Below are positions 27,320 through 34,513 of a DNA stretch of 34,513 bases, piece after piece. Every line of letters starts with the position of its first letter. Positions within the stretch are counted from its first letter, which is position 1. This DNA is from an uncultured Alphaproteobacteria bacterium (GTDB lineage: Bacteria > Pseudomonadota > Alphaproteobacteria > Methylaequorales > Methylaequoraceae). A program made the translations under genes and the position numbers. The notes under the pieces were generated by a model that did not search any database, was not told the origin of the DNA, and saw nothing but the letters and a program-made list of their open reading frames with translations. The stretch spans positions 1 to 34,513 of the forward strand of contig CABZAL010000009.1 in the NCBI GenBank assembly GCA_902523675.1. The letters run 5' to 3'.

Positions 27320-28102
27320 ATTAATTTTAATCTTTATTGGCACATGATCTGATGGCCTGCTAAGAGTTCGAGTATAATCTAATATTTTGATAGAATAATT
27401 TTTTTTTTTTAAATCATTTGATATCCAAATATGATCCAGCCTTCTACCCTTGTTATTTATCTTGAAATCTTTCGATCTATAACTCCACCAAGTAAAAATG
27501 TTTTCAGGTGGATTGATCCGAGCTCTGACAGCATCATTCCAATTACCAACTTCAAGAAATTTAAGCAAATATTTCCTTTCAATATCAGTATGGCTTACAA
27601 CATCTTTGAGTTGTTTGTGCGACCACACATCATCCTCGAAAGGAGCAATATTAAAGTCACCACAAATCAGGAAATTTTTCGGTCTAATTTTTTTTGACCA
27701 ACTAATTAAAGCTTTTAAGAAATCTAATTTATTTTTAAATTTAAGATTAATTTTCTGATCAGGAACGTCTCCTCCCGACGGAATATAAAAATTATGAATA
27801 TTTATGCCAAAAATCGAGATACCGATTTGCCTTCCTTGATTTAATTGAGATAGATCTAAAATATCAAAAGATTCTGCTTTCTTTTGAGTTATTATGGCAA
27901 CACCATTGTACGAAGGTACTCCATGTAAATAAAAATGAGAATATCCTAATTTTAAAAATTCATTCTTTGGAAAAGAATCGTTAATCACTTTTGTTTCTTG
28001 AAGGCAAATAATATCAGGTTTATATTTTTGGCAAACATTTAAGACTTGTTCAAGTCTTGTTCGGATTGAATTAACATTCCATGATAGAATTTTAATAATC
28101 AT
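27314..28102 (-). CDS. xth: Exodeoxyribonuclease III / AP endonuclease
   Basis: Xth cuts DNA at abasic sites and degrades 3' ends in base excision repair. The 262-residue product has SWNVNSIRTRL at 7-17, LQETKV with catalytic Glu36, GVPSYNGVAI, ICGDFNIAP and the C-terminal SRPSDHVPI with the catalytic Asp-His. All metal-binding residues of the family seem present. The gene converges with the regulator gene (6-base overlap) and lies 3 bases after the lolA stop, so it is probably the end of an ftsK-lolA-xth transcript. Confidence 0.95.
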   Translation of the reverse strand: MIIKILSWNVNSIRTRLEQVLNVCQKYKPDIICLQETKVINDSFPKNEFLKLGYSHFYLHGVPSYNGVAIITQKKAESFDILDLSQLNQGRQIGISIFGINIHNFYIPSGGDVPDQKINLKFKNKLDFLKALISWSKKIRPKNFLICGDFNIAPFEDDVWSHKQLKDVVSHTDIERKYLLKFLEVGNWNDAVRARINPPENIFTWWSYRSKDFKINNKGRRLDHIWISNDLKKKNYSIKILDYTRTLSRPSDHVPIKIKINL

Positions 28103-28105
28103 TTT

Positions 28106-28708
28106 TTATTTATTCCCAAATGGTATTTGTCTCGGATCTTCTATTATATAATTCTTTCTGTCAATTTTATCATTTATCCTAGTATTTGTAAGATACATTT
28201 CTGTTTGATATCCTTGAAAATCTCTAATAATCCACTTTTTTAAATTCAAAGGTGAACTTTCAAATATTAATTCAACGTTGGAGATATTTGATTCATCCAT
28301 AACTGTTAATTCTATTACGATTATGCCTTCTTTTTTTTCAAATTTTGTTATCTTCTGATTGTTGATTTTAAATTTATCATCGAGAAGTATTTTTACAGGG
28401 AGCTGATTGATGTTATAAAAATTAATAGTTTTTTGTTTTTTGTTAATAATTGCTAGCTTTTTACCATCACTTATTATTAACCGATTTATGGGGGGGTTAT
28501 ATTCGATTCTTAATAGATTTGGTCTAGATAACTTAATATTACCAGACAAATTATCTCCATTAGAATTAATTTGAATAAAGTTGGAATCAAAGGATTTTAT
28601 CTCACTCAAATAGTTTGAAATACTAATTATATCTTTCTGTTCAGAATTAAAACTACTTAACAAGGAAAAAAAAAAAATAATTTTTAAAGTTTTACAAATC
28701 TTTGCCAA
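28106..28708 (-). CDS. lolA: Outer-membrane lipoprotein carrier protein LolA
   Basis: LolA is the periplasmic chaperone that carries lipoproteins from LolCDE to the outer membrane. The 200-residue product has an N-terminal signal (hydrophobic IIFFFSLLSSF). The LolA fold signature follows: ISNYLSEIKSFDSNFIQINSNG, GNIKLSRPNLLRIEYNPP, LIISDGKKL, and a late WIIRDFQGYQTEMYLTN. The start is TTG at 28708, inside the last 17 bases of ftsK. A strong Shine-Dalgarno (GGAGG at 28715-28719, 6 bases before the TTG) supports it, and no in-frame ATG precedes the signal sequence. FtsK-LolA-Xth order is common in Alphaproteobacteria. Confidence 0.9.
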   Translation of the reverse strand: MAKICKTLKIIFFFSLLSSFNSEQKDIISISNYLSEIKSFDSNFIQINSNGDNLSGNIKLSRPNLLRIEYNPPINRLIISDGKKLAIINKKQKTINFYNINQLPVKILLDDKFKINNQKITKFEKKEGIIVIELTVMDESNISNVELIFESSPLNLKKWIIRDFQGYQTEMYLTNTRINDKIDRKNYIIEDPRQIPFGNK

Positions 28709-30875
28709 CTAATACCTCCCTCCTTCCAACGTGATTAGCAGCACTTATAATCCCCTCAGACTCCATTTTTTCAATTATTCTTGCTGCTCTGTTATAGCCT
28801 ATTTGAAGTTGCCGTTGAATAAAACTTGTCGACGCTTTTTTCTCTCTACAGACAATGGCTACGGCTTGATTATATAGTTCGTCATTTTTATCTAGATTCA
28901 AATCAAACATATTTTCATTATTTTCTTCTTCTGTTATTGAATCAATATATTCTGGCTCCCCTTGTAATCGTAAATATGAAACGACTGATTCAACTTCGTG
29001 TGTCTTTACAAAAGGTCCGTGAACTCTCAATAATTTTTTTCCTATCATAGTTATTAGTAAGTCACCGCGGCCTAGTAATTGTTCTCCACCTTGTTCTCCG
29101 AGAATTGTTCTGCTATCAATTTTTGATTGAACCTGGTAGCTGATCCTACTTGGAAAATTTGATTTAATAGTACCAGTAATCACATCTACCGATGGGCGTT
29201 GTGTTGCGACTATAAGGTGTATACCAGCTGCTCTAGCCATCTGAGATAGTCTTTGTATTGTTGCCTCGATTTCTTTTCCTGATGTAATCATTAGATCTGC
29301 TAGTTCATCAACTACAACTACAATTTTAGGAAACACCCTTAAGTCTATCGATTTTTTTTCTATCAAAGGTTTGCCTGTCTCAGAATCAAATCCAACTTGA
29401 ACCTCTTTTTGGATAACCTCACCCTTTTCTATTAGTCTCTTTACTTTTTGATTGTACGACTCAATTTCTCTAACACCAATTTGAGTCATTAACTCGTAGC
29501 GCGACTCCATCTCTTTTACTGTCCACTTTAGAGCACTAACAGCTTTTTTTGGGTCGGTAACTACTTCCGTAAGTAAATGTGGAATATCTTTGTAGACAGA
29601 TAGCTCAAGCATTTTGGGATCAATTAAAATCAAACGGCATTCTTCAGGTGTCAAATTATATAGAAGTGATAAAATCATCGCATTAATCCCTACAGATTTT
29701 CCAGAACCAGTAGTTCCTGCAACCAATAAATGAGGCATTTTTGCAAGATCAACAATAACAGGAGTACCAAGAATATCTTTTCCTAAAACAAGCGGAAGCG
29801 ATAATTTGGTATTGGTAAATTCATGGTTGTTTATTAGCTCTCTCAAAAAAACGGTTTGTGTTTCTTTATTTGGTATTTCAATTCCTATAGCATCTCTTCC
29901 CGGAATTGCAGAAATTCTTGTAGACATAGCACTCATAGATCTTGCTATGTCAGATGATAATCCAATTACAGAAGAGTTTTTCGTTCCTGGAGCAGGAGTC
30001 AGCTCGTACAAAGTTACAATAGGACCTTTTTTAACTGCGGTAATATCACCGTTAATATTAAAGTCTTTTAATATATTAGTTAACATAATGGTATCTCTTT
30101 GGATGTCTCTAGAGTTCGAATGTCTACTGGTATCGGGGGTTGGTGGTTTCTCAAGAAGGTCAAATGACGGAAAACTATAATTATCTATGTTAGGTTGTTT
30201 GAGTATTTTTCCTTTTCTTTTTTTTTGCAAAAAAACTGTGTTATTTTTTTTAAAAAACATAGACAAATTTAAATTTTTTCTAATTCTTAAAATATAAAGT
30301 AACAAGGCAACAATTAAGTTGATTAATGAAACTATAAAAGAAAAAAAAGTTCTTAAGTTTCTGATTGTAATACTAAAAGTTATAACAAATAGAGTAATGA
30401 AGATTAGTATCATTATAATTTTTAAATTTTTAAAAAAAACATCATTGATTAAATGATTTATTATTTCAACGATACCTTTTCCAACAAAACCAGACACTTG
30501 GTTATTAAAAAACATATAATCTTTAGGAAAAATTAATGAACAAATGACACTTAACACTAGAACTAAAAATGGAAAAGCTGAAATTGACAAAAAATTTATA
30601 GAGTTTTTTTTTGAAATTAAAGAAAATGCCCAATAACCCAACACTAATGGAATAATAAATGATGCTATTCCAAAGGTCCTAATCAATAAATCAGAAACCA
30701 CTGCTCCTGTAACACCTAAAATATTATTATTTATTTTAACAGAAGAATCATATTGAAATAATGAATTATCATTAGTATCATATGTAATTAGACTTAAGAA
30801 TATTAAAAGACTTAAAGAGGCAGTTGTGATACATGCTAGGTAGTAAAGAGCTTTACTATTAATTTTAGTAGTCAT
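28692..30875 (-). CDS. ftsK: DNA translocase FtsK
   Basis: FtsK pumps chromosomal DNA at the division septum and activates XerCD at dif. The 727-residue product has an N-terminal membrane domain with about four to five helices (10-200), a short linker (200-250), and an AAA+ motor with Walker A GTTGSGKS at 387-394. ILIDPKMLELS and VVVVDELADLM (Walker B) come next, then QRPSVDVITG. The C-terminal winged-helix gamma domain (about 660-727) ends AANHVGRREVLVGKDL. The linker is short compared with E. coli, as in many alphaproteobacterial FtsK/SpoIIIE proteins. It is divergent from ubiH over only 31 bases. Confidence 0.96.
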   Translation of the reverse strand: MTTKINSKALYYLACITTASLSLLIFLSLITYDTNDNSLFQYDSSVKINNNILGVTGAVVSDLLIRTFGIASFIIPLVLGYWAFSLISKKNSINFLSISAFPFLVLVLSVICSLIFPKDYMFFNNQVSGFVGKGIVEIINHLINDVFFKNLKIIMILIFITLFVITFSITIRNLRTFFSFIVSLINLIVALLLYILRIRKNLNLSMFFKKNNTVFLQKKRKGKILKQPNIDNYSFPSFDLLEKPPTPDTSRHSNSRDIQRDTIMLTNILKDFNINGDITAVKKGPIVTLYELTPAPGTKNSSVIGLSSDIARSMSAMSTRISAIPGRDAIGIEIPNKETQTVFLRELINNHEFTNTKLSLPLVLGKDILGTPVIVDLAKMPHLLVAGTTGSGKSVGINAMILSLLYNLTPEECRLILIDPKMLELSVYKDIPHLLTEVVTDPKKAVSALKWTVKEMESRYELMTQIGVREIESYNQKVKRLIEKGEVIQKEVQVGFDSETGKPLIEKKSIDLRVFPKIVVVVDELADLMITSGKEIEATIQRLSQMARAAGIHLIVATQRPSVDVITGTIKSNFPSRISYQVQSKIDSRTILGEQGGEQLLGRGDLLITMIGKKLLRVHGPFVKTHEVESVVSYLRLQGEPEYIDSITEEENNENMFDLNLDKNDELYNQAVAIVCREKKASTSFIQRQLQIGYNRAARIIEKMESEGIISAANHVGRREVLVGKDL

Positions 30876-30906
30876 TTATACACCATTAACTTAAATTAAC
30901 ATATTC

Positions 30907-32100
30907 ATGAAAAAACATCATTATGATATTACAATAATTGGGGCAGGACTTATAGGCTTGTGTATGAGTTCAATGCTTTCAACGTTAAATAAGAAAATTT
31001 TACTTATTGATAAAAACGCAATAAACTCAAAAAATTATCTGTTAAATGATATCAGAACAACTGCCATTTCACAGGGAACAAAAAGAATCTTAGAGAATTT
31101 AAAAATATGGCATAAAATAAAAGAATACTCTCAACCAATAAAAAAAATTGACGTTTTGGAGTCTAATTCTAATAAAAGAATTGTTTTTGATTCAAAGGAC
31201 TTAGGGGAGGGTGATCTTGGTTATATAGTTTCAAATAGTATTCTAAAAAAAGAGTTTTTATCAAAAATAAATAAATGTTCTAGAATCGAAATAATGGACA
31301 AAACTGAAGTAAAGGATTTAAAAGTTTTTGATATAAGTCACGATAAATTCCCAGAAATTCATACTAGTGATAGTCTTATAACAAGCAAAATTTTAATAGG
31401 CGCTGATGGGAGGTACTCAAATTCTAGGAATCTTATTAACTTGCCAAATTATAAATTCGATTATAAGCAAAATGCATATGTTTTTTTTATAACTCATAAA
31501 AAAAGTCATTCTTCAAATGCGTTTGAAGTTTTTTTCCCAGAAGGCCCTTTAGCAATCTTACCAATGTTAAAAGAAAAAAACCAAAATAGATCTTCTGTAG
31601 TTTGGACTGTTGATAAAAAATTAGGTGATCTTACAAAGTTAAAAAAAAATGAATTTAAAAAAATGTTTTTGGCAAAGTATATGAATCTTTTAGGCGATGT
31701 GACAAGAATATCCGATCTACAAAAGTATGAGTTAAATGTTGTTAATGCAAATTTAACTATAAAAAATAGAGTTGTTTTTATTGGAGATGCTGCACAAGCA
31801 ATTCATCCAATAGCAGGTCAAGGATTTAATTTAGGAGTCAGAGATTGTGAGGTTTTATTCAGAAATATATCTAGATCATTTGAATTAGGGCAAGATCCTG
31901 GTACAATTCTGAGGTTAGAATCTTATTTAAAAGAGAGACTAAGTGATAAATATTCATTTATGGGTGCCACTCACTTTTTAAACTTGATTTTTTCAAATAA
32001 TTCTAGATCTGTAACCAAATTAAGAAAAATGGGTTTAGGAGTTGTGCAGAAATCAAAAATTTTAAAAAATTTTTTTATGTCCAGAGCTATGGGTTTGTAG
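30907..32100 (+). CDS. UbiH/UbiF/COQ6-family FAD-dependent hydroxylase
   Basis: The 397-residue product is a class A flavin monooxygenase of ubiquinone synthesis. It has the Rossmann FAD motif GAGLIGL at 12-18, IGADGRYS at 164-171, and the second FAD motif FIGDAAQAIHPIAGQGFNLGVRD (about 291-313). Which ring position it hydroxylates cannot be decided from sequence alone, as alphaproteobacterial members (UbiH, UbiF, UbiL, UbiM types) differ in regioselectivity. Only 31 bases separate it from divergent ftsK, and its 3' end overlaps the DUF971 gene by 14 bases. Confidence 0.9.
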   Translation: MKKHHYDITIIGAGLIGLCMSSMLSTLNKKILLIDKNAINSKNYLLNDIRTTAISQGTKRILENLKIWHKIKEYSQPIKKIDVLESNSNKRIVFDSKDLGEGDLGYIVSNSILKKEFLSKINKCSRIEIMDKTEVKDLKVFDISHDKFPEIHTSDSLITSKILIGADGRYSNSRNLINLPNYKFDYKQNAYVFFITHKKSHSSNAFEVFFPEGPLAILPMLKEKNQNRSSVVWTVDKKLGDLTKLKKNEFKKMFLAKYMNLLGDVTRISDLQKYELNVVNANLTIKNRVVFIGDAAQAIHPIAGQGFNLGVRDCEVLFRNISRSFELGQDPGTILRLESYLKERLSDKYSFMGATHFLNLIFSNNSRSVTKLRKMGLGVVQKSKILKNFFMSRAMGL

Positions 32101-32401
32101 AATTCTTTTTAGAATTAGCAATCTCTATTATGTACTCCCAGCTATATATGCCTGTATCATGACCATCATCAAAAAAAAATCTCAAAGCATACTTTCCGAC
32201 CTTTTCAATATTTGTAATCTTTATTTTTTCAAATCTTTCATTATTTGGTTTCTTAGCGTGTTTTTTATTCTCAGCTGATGGACTAGCAGCTCTTAAGAAT
32301 GACGCATCTAGAAGTAAATTTGTATTTTTGTAAACAAACAGTACTTTGCTACCAACATTTAGTAATTTTATTGTGTCCGGAATTAAATTTATTGGTTCCA
32401 T
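32087..32401 (-). CDS. DUF971 domain protein (GBBH-like N-terminal domain)
   Basis: The 104-residue product matches the small DUF971 domain that also forms the N-terminal part of gamma-butyrobetaine hydroxylases. Its typical late motif is ALRFFFDDGHDTGIYSWEYI, where DGH.TGIYSW is the most conserved part. Stand-alone DUF971 proteins have been linked to iron-sulfur cluster handling by gene context, but the function is not firmly known. It lies downstream of the LON-domain gene on the same strand (44-base gap) and converges on ubiH. Confidence 0.85.
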   Translation of the reverse strand: MEPINLIPDTIKLLNVGSKVLFVYKNTNLLLDASFLRAASPSAENKKHAKKPNNERFEKIKITNIEKVGKYALRFFFDDGHDTGIYSWEYIIEIANSKKNSTNP

Positions 32402-32445
32402 ATTCTAATTAATTGTTTGTAATCAATTAAACCGCTTATACTTAA

Positions 32446-33123
32446 TTAGGACAATGATTGCGAATTGAATGATTCGTTATCACTAATAATCATATCTAAA
32501 AGTGAACATAGAATGTGTAATCTTTTCTCTAAAGTTTTTGCTTCTAATAAAGCTTGTTTTTCAGCGATTGAAAAAGAACATCCCATCGATATTGAATTAA
32601 TTAAATCTTCATCGCTTGAGGCTTCTATAGCTTGCCAATCAGCTTTGATTTTTATTTTATTAAAATAAGATTTCAGTTTTGTCTCTAATACCGATCTTTC
32701 TTTAAGCATTGGATGATTGTTAGTTTCCATGTCAGATAAATAATCCTGCCAATCAACCTTAGCTTTTCTGAAACCGTTTTGAGTCTCTTTATCCTCTATA
32801 ATTTTGAATCTGCAAATACCATGAAGAACTATTTCATATCTATTGTCGTTGGTTTGATTAAATGCGACGATTTTACCGGCACAACCTACAGGAAACAAGT
32901 CAGAACTATCAGGTGACGAGTTATCTTTAGTAATATCTGATGGTTGAATCATGCCTATATATCGATCCGTTTTTAGCGCGAAATCAAACATATGTAGATA
33001 TCTGTTTTCAAATAAATTAAGAGGTAGTTTACACTTTGGTAGTAAAAGTGCAGAACCCAAAGGAAAAATTGGTATCTTCAGTGGTAGTTCACTAGCTAGT
33101 CTCTCAAAGCTATATGTTTTCAA
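32446..33123 (-). CDS. LON substrate-binding domain protein
   Basis: The 225-residue product is a stand-alone Lon N-terminal (substrate-binding, PUA-like) domain without ATPase or protease parts. The family start is clear: LPLKIPIFPLGSALLLPKCKLPLNLFENRYLHMFDFAL, then RYIGMIQP and GCAGKIVAFNQTNDNRYEIVLHGICRFKI. A helical C-terminal part follows. Such proteins are common in Alphaproteobacteria and of unknown function, possibly an adaptor for degradation. It is divergent from the tRNA-Gly gene across 132 AT-rich bases. Confidence 0.9.
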   Translation of the reverse strand: MKTYSFERLASELPLKIPIFPLGSALLLPKCKLPLNLFENRYLHMFDFALKTDRYIGMIQPSDITKDNSSPDSSDLFPVGCAGKIVAFNQTNDNRYEIVLHGICRFKIIEDKETQNGFRKAKVDWQDYLSDMETNNHPMLKERSVLETKLKSYFNKIKIKADWQAIEASSDEDLINSISMGCSFSIAEKQALLEAKTLEKRLHILCSLLDMIISDNESFNSQSLS

Positions 33124-33218
33124 AACTTTTCTCCAAAATTAATTTATAATGATATATATGTTGATTAATTAGATTTTTTAAACGTTTAAATTCTAATTAA
33201 TTTTCTTACTTCAAAGCG

Positions 33219-33246
33219 TTGTAAATAAAAAATTATAGGGTATATT
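33219..33246 (+). promoter_or_regulatory. Candidate sigma70-type promoter for tRNA-Gly
   Basis: TTGTAA at 33219-33224 (4 of 6 to the -35 consensus) and TATATT at 33241-33246 (5 of 6 to the -10 consensus) are separated by 16 bases. Transcription would begin near 33253, just 5' of the tRNA. In such AT-rich DNA the match could be chance; position is the main support. Confidence 0.4.
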
Positions 33247-33255
33247 CAACAATAT

Positions 33256-33330
33256 GCGGGAATAGCTCAGTGGTAGAGCATCACGTTGCCAACGTGAGGG
33301 TCGCGAGTTCGAATCTCGTTTCCCGCTCCA
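33256..33330 (+). tRNA. tRNA-Gly (GCC)
   Basis: The 75-base gene folds into a full cloverleaf. The acceptor stem GCGGGAA pairs with TTCCCGC. The D arm is GCTC...GAGC, and the anticodon stem TCACG/CGTGA encloses loop TTGCCAA with anticodon GCC at 33288-33290. The T arm GCGAG TTCGAAT CTCGT is standard apart from one G-T pair. The CCA end is encoded. It reads GGC and GGU glycine codons. It stands alone, with no neighbouring tRNA genes in the window. Confidence 0.97.
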
Positions 33331-33664
33331 GCTTATCCTTATTTCTTTAAGTAATAGTTAATATAATCTAAATAAATGAAAATTTAATATCTAATTAATT
33401 ATATCTACACAGGGTAAGAGATATATTTTCCTCCCTAGGAATAATCTCTTACCTAACAAAATTTATCAAACATTATTATCAGCCAAATTACAAATTGTTG
33501 ATTAAAAAACTTTTGCTAAAAAGAATTTTTTGGATGTAATTTAATATTTAATTTTTTGTTAATTTTTTTAAAAATAACTGAAATGTAATTAAATTTCAAA
33601 AATTTCATATATTCTTTTTAAAATCCATTAATTAAGTTAATCTATTAGTTAAACTTAAAGTGTT
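33331..33664. other. 334-base noncoding AT-rich stretch
   Basis: No open frame with coding character lies between the tRNA and the next gene on either strand. The stretch is extremely AT-rich, with one notable structure, the inverted repeat at 33413-33453. The presumed promoter of the downstream gene must be here, but I cannot single out one box among many AT-rich matches. Nothing resembling an attachment site duplicate of the tRNA 3' end was seen in the window. Confidence 0.7.
33413..33453. other. Perfect 10-bp inverted repeat with inner hairpin
   Basis: GGTAAGAGAT (33413-33422) and ATCTCTTACC (33444-33453) are perfectly complementary. The 21-base loop contains a further stem, TTCCT (33428-33432) with AGGAA (33437-33441) around CCCT. 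On neither strand is it followed by a T-run, so it is not a typical intrinsic terminator. It could be a structured RNA element, a processing site or a dimeric protein site. Confidence 0.7.
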
Positions 33665-33979
33665 ATGTCAAAAAATTGTAAATTTAAACTTTTTAAAATA
33701 AAATATTTAATTTTTATATTTATTTTTCTCTTTAACGCTCTTTATGCAAATGAAAATGACCTCAATTTTGACTTCTGCAATGATGATAAACTTACTAATA
33801 AACAAGAGTTTTTATGTAATCAAGACAGGATGCATAAATCTGTAATTGAAAATCCAATGGCTTTCATTCTCTTTTATTTATTCTCAATTTTGATTGTTGC
33901 ATTTTTTTTTCAGTTAACTGTTAAGGATATGAAAAAGAAAATTAAATCAAAGAGAAAAGAAGATGATACTAGAAAATAG
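33665..33979 (+). CDS. Hypothetical exported single-pass membrane protein
   Basis: I do not recognise this 104-residue protein. It has a signal peptide (basic KFKLFKIKY, hydrophobic LIFIFIFLFN, likely cleavage after ALYA at residue 28). A short acidic segment with two cysteines (Cys38 and Cys51) follows and could form a disulphide in the periplasm. A transmembrane helix comes next (about 64-85), then a strongly basic cytoplasmic tail (KDMKKKIKSKRK). The next gene starts within its last 17 bases, suggesting the two membrane proteins are made together. Confidence 0.6.
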   Translation: MSKNCKFKLFKIKYLIFIFIFLFNALYANENDLNFDFCNDDKLTNKQEFLCNQDRMHKSVIENPMAFILFYLFSILIVAFFFQLTVKDMKKKIKSKRKEDDTRK

Positions 33980-34394
33980 TATTCCTATTAATATTTTCTA
34001 TTGTTTAGTTATTCAGTTAATTACATTAGCCCTGTCCATAGAAATTTCAAAGTTATTCGAGATTAAAATAATGGAATTTAAAATAGTGAATTTCTATGAT
34101 CCATCTAAATTTAACAAAATCTTGTCATATCTAATTTTCGTAGTTACTTATTTAGTTGCATCTCTTATATTTTTGTCCTTAAAAGGTGTTTTTGGTTTAG
34201 AGGTACTAAATTTAGTTTTTTTTCTAATTATTATTTTTGAATTATTCATTAAAATTGGAAATTCAAATCGATTTATTAGTTGGTTAGGAGATGGATTAGA
34301 CAAAACATTAAGATCATTTATGATGTTCATAATTTCATTGAATGTTATTTATTTTTTAACAAGAATAACCCACTCAATATTACTTATAAAATAA
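33963..34394 (+). CDS. Hypothetical multi-pass membrane protein
   Basis: This 143-residue protein is not recognised. It has about four hydrophobic helices (near 8-27, 53-73, 79-97 and 117-140) and a short polar segment with FYDPSKFNK between the first two. No catalytic motif is evident. It overlaps the previous gene by 17 bases, so it is probably co-translated with it, and a further exported protein follows 24 bases later. Transporter subunit, anchor or small-molecule exporter roles are all open. Confidence 0.55.
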   Translation: MILENSIPINIFYCLVIQLITLALSIEISKLFEIKIMEFKIVNFYDPSKFNKILSYLIFVVTYLVASLIFLSLKGVFGLEVLNLVFFLIIIFELFIKIGNSNRFISWLGDGLDKTLRSFMMFIISLNVIYFLTRITHSILLIK

Positions 34395-34418
34395 AGAGTC
34401 AAAAATAAATGGTTAAAA

Positions 34419-34513
34419 ATGGGTTTGAGAAAATATAAAAAACAAATTTCTAAAACAATTTATCTAATTATCTTTGCGATTTTAATGTCATCTGTTACTA
34501 GTTCATGTGTTTC
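34419..34513 (+). CDS. Hypothetical exported protein, N-terminal part only
   Basis: An open frame starts at an ATG 24 bases after the preceding membrane-protein gene and runs off the right edge after 31 codons. It encodes MGLRKYKKQISKTIYLIIFA, then ILMSSVTSSCV, which is a basic-hydrophobic signal sequence. The cysteine at residue 30 could be a lipidation site, but TSSC is only a weak lipobox. An alternative ATG at 34410 hits a stop after nine codons. Being partial, its identity is unknown. Confidence 0.5.
   Translation, partial: MGLRKYKKQISKTIYLIIFAILMSSVTSSCV

Noticed and set aside
29806-30180. 124-codon plus-strand frame inside ftsK
   Set aside because: Antisense to the conserved ftsK motor region, with no start signal or family resemblance.
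33413-33453. The nested hairpin as a rho-independent terminator of tRNA-Gly
   Set aside because: No T-rich run follows the stem on either strand and the distance to the tRNA is 83 bases.
33256-33664. tRNA-Gly as an integration site for a mobile element covering the right-end genes
   Set aside because: I saw no integrase, no repeat of the tRNA 3' end further right in the window, and no clear change of base composition beyond the general AT bias.

Overview
This 34.5 kb window is very AT-rich, densely packed chromosomal DNA from an alphaproteobacterium, most likely a streamlined, probably marine, lineage of the SAR11 or HIMB59 type. That lineage guess is inference; I cannot place the organism more closely without a search. 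The gene order around hemE, mnmE-mnmG-rsmG-parA-parB, holA-lptE-leuS, secB with a Tim44-like gene, and the his genes with DUF2628 is typical of Alphaproteobacteria. A complete his block argues against the obligate intracellular Rickettsiales. I see no transposase, phage gene, CRISPR array or integrase.

Layout. (1) 1-3560, minus strand: a histidine biosynthesis operon (hisB, a DUF2628 membrane protein, hisH, hisA, hisF, hisE) running into a truncated HIT-family gene. (2) 3653-5514, plus: the HslVU protease. (3) 5504-7727, minus: Tim44-like gene, mltA and an Smr-domain gene. Plus-strand secB follows. (4) 8290-11036, minus: maf, aroE, coaE and dnaQ with overlapping ends. (5) 11037-11317: a noncoding AT-rich gap with two perfect and four near-perfect DnaA boxes, which I read as the replication origin (oriC). 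(6) 11318-20857: nine plus-strand genes, hemE, hemH, hemJ, rho, mnmE, mnmG, rsmG, parA and parB. Two perfect parS centromere sites lie inside the 5' coding regions of mnmG and rsmG. (7) 20862-24893, minus: leuS, lptE and holA. (8) 24896-28102: five genes alternating in strand with almost no spacers (ThiE-like, YggS-like, L,D-transpeptidase, OmpR-like regulator, xth). (9) 28106-30875, minus: ftsK and lolA. (10) ubiH on plus, then DUF971 and LON-domain genes on minus, then tRNA-Gly(GCC). (11) From 33331 to the end: a 334-base noncoding stretch with a strong hairpin, then two unrecognised membrane or exported proteins and the start of a third.

How it works together. The centre of the window is a replication and segregation hub. 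DnaA would open oriC between maf and hemE, ParB would load at the two parS sites 5-7 kb away, and ParA would move the origin region. Genes mostly point away from oriC on both sides (14 of 17 to the left, all nine immediately to the right). Around the hub are housekeeping genes for histidine, shikimate, CoA, haem and ubiquinone synthesis, tRNA modification, envelope biogenesis (MltA, LolA, LptE, L,D-transpeptidase) and protein quality control (HslVU, SecB).

I found no gene cluster that clearly forms a new system. The most informative signals are the oriC with parS arrangement, the zero-spacer alternating gene cluster, the regulator with a degraded receiver domain, and the unexplained hairpin and membrane-protein cluster at the right end.
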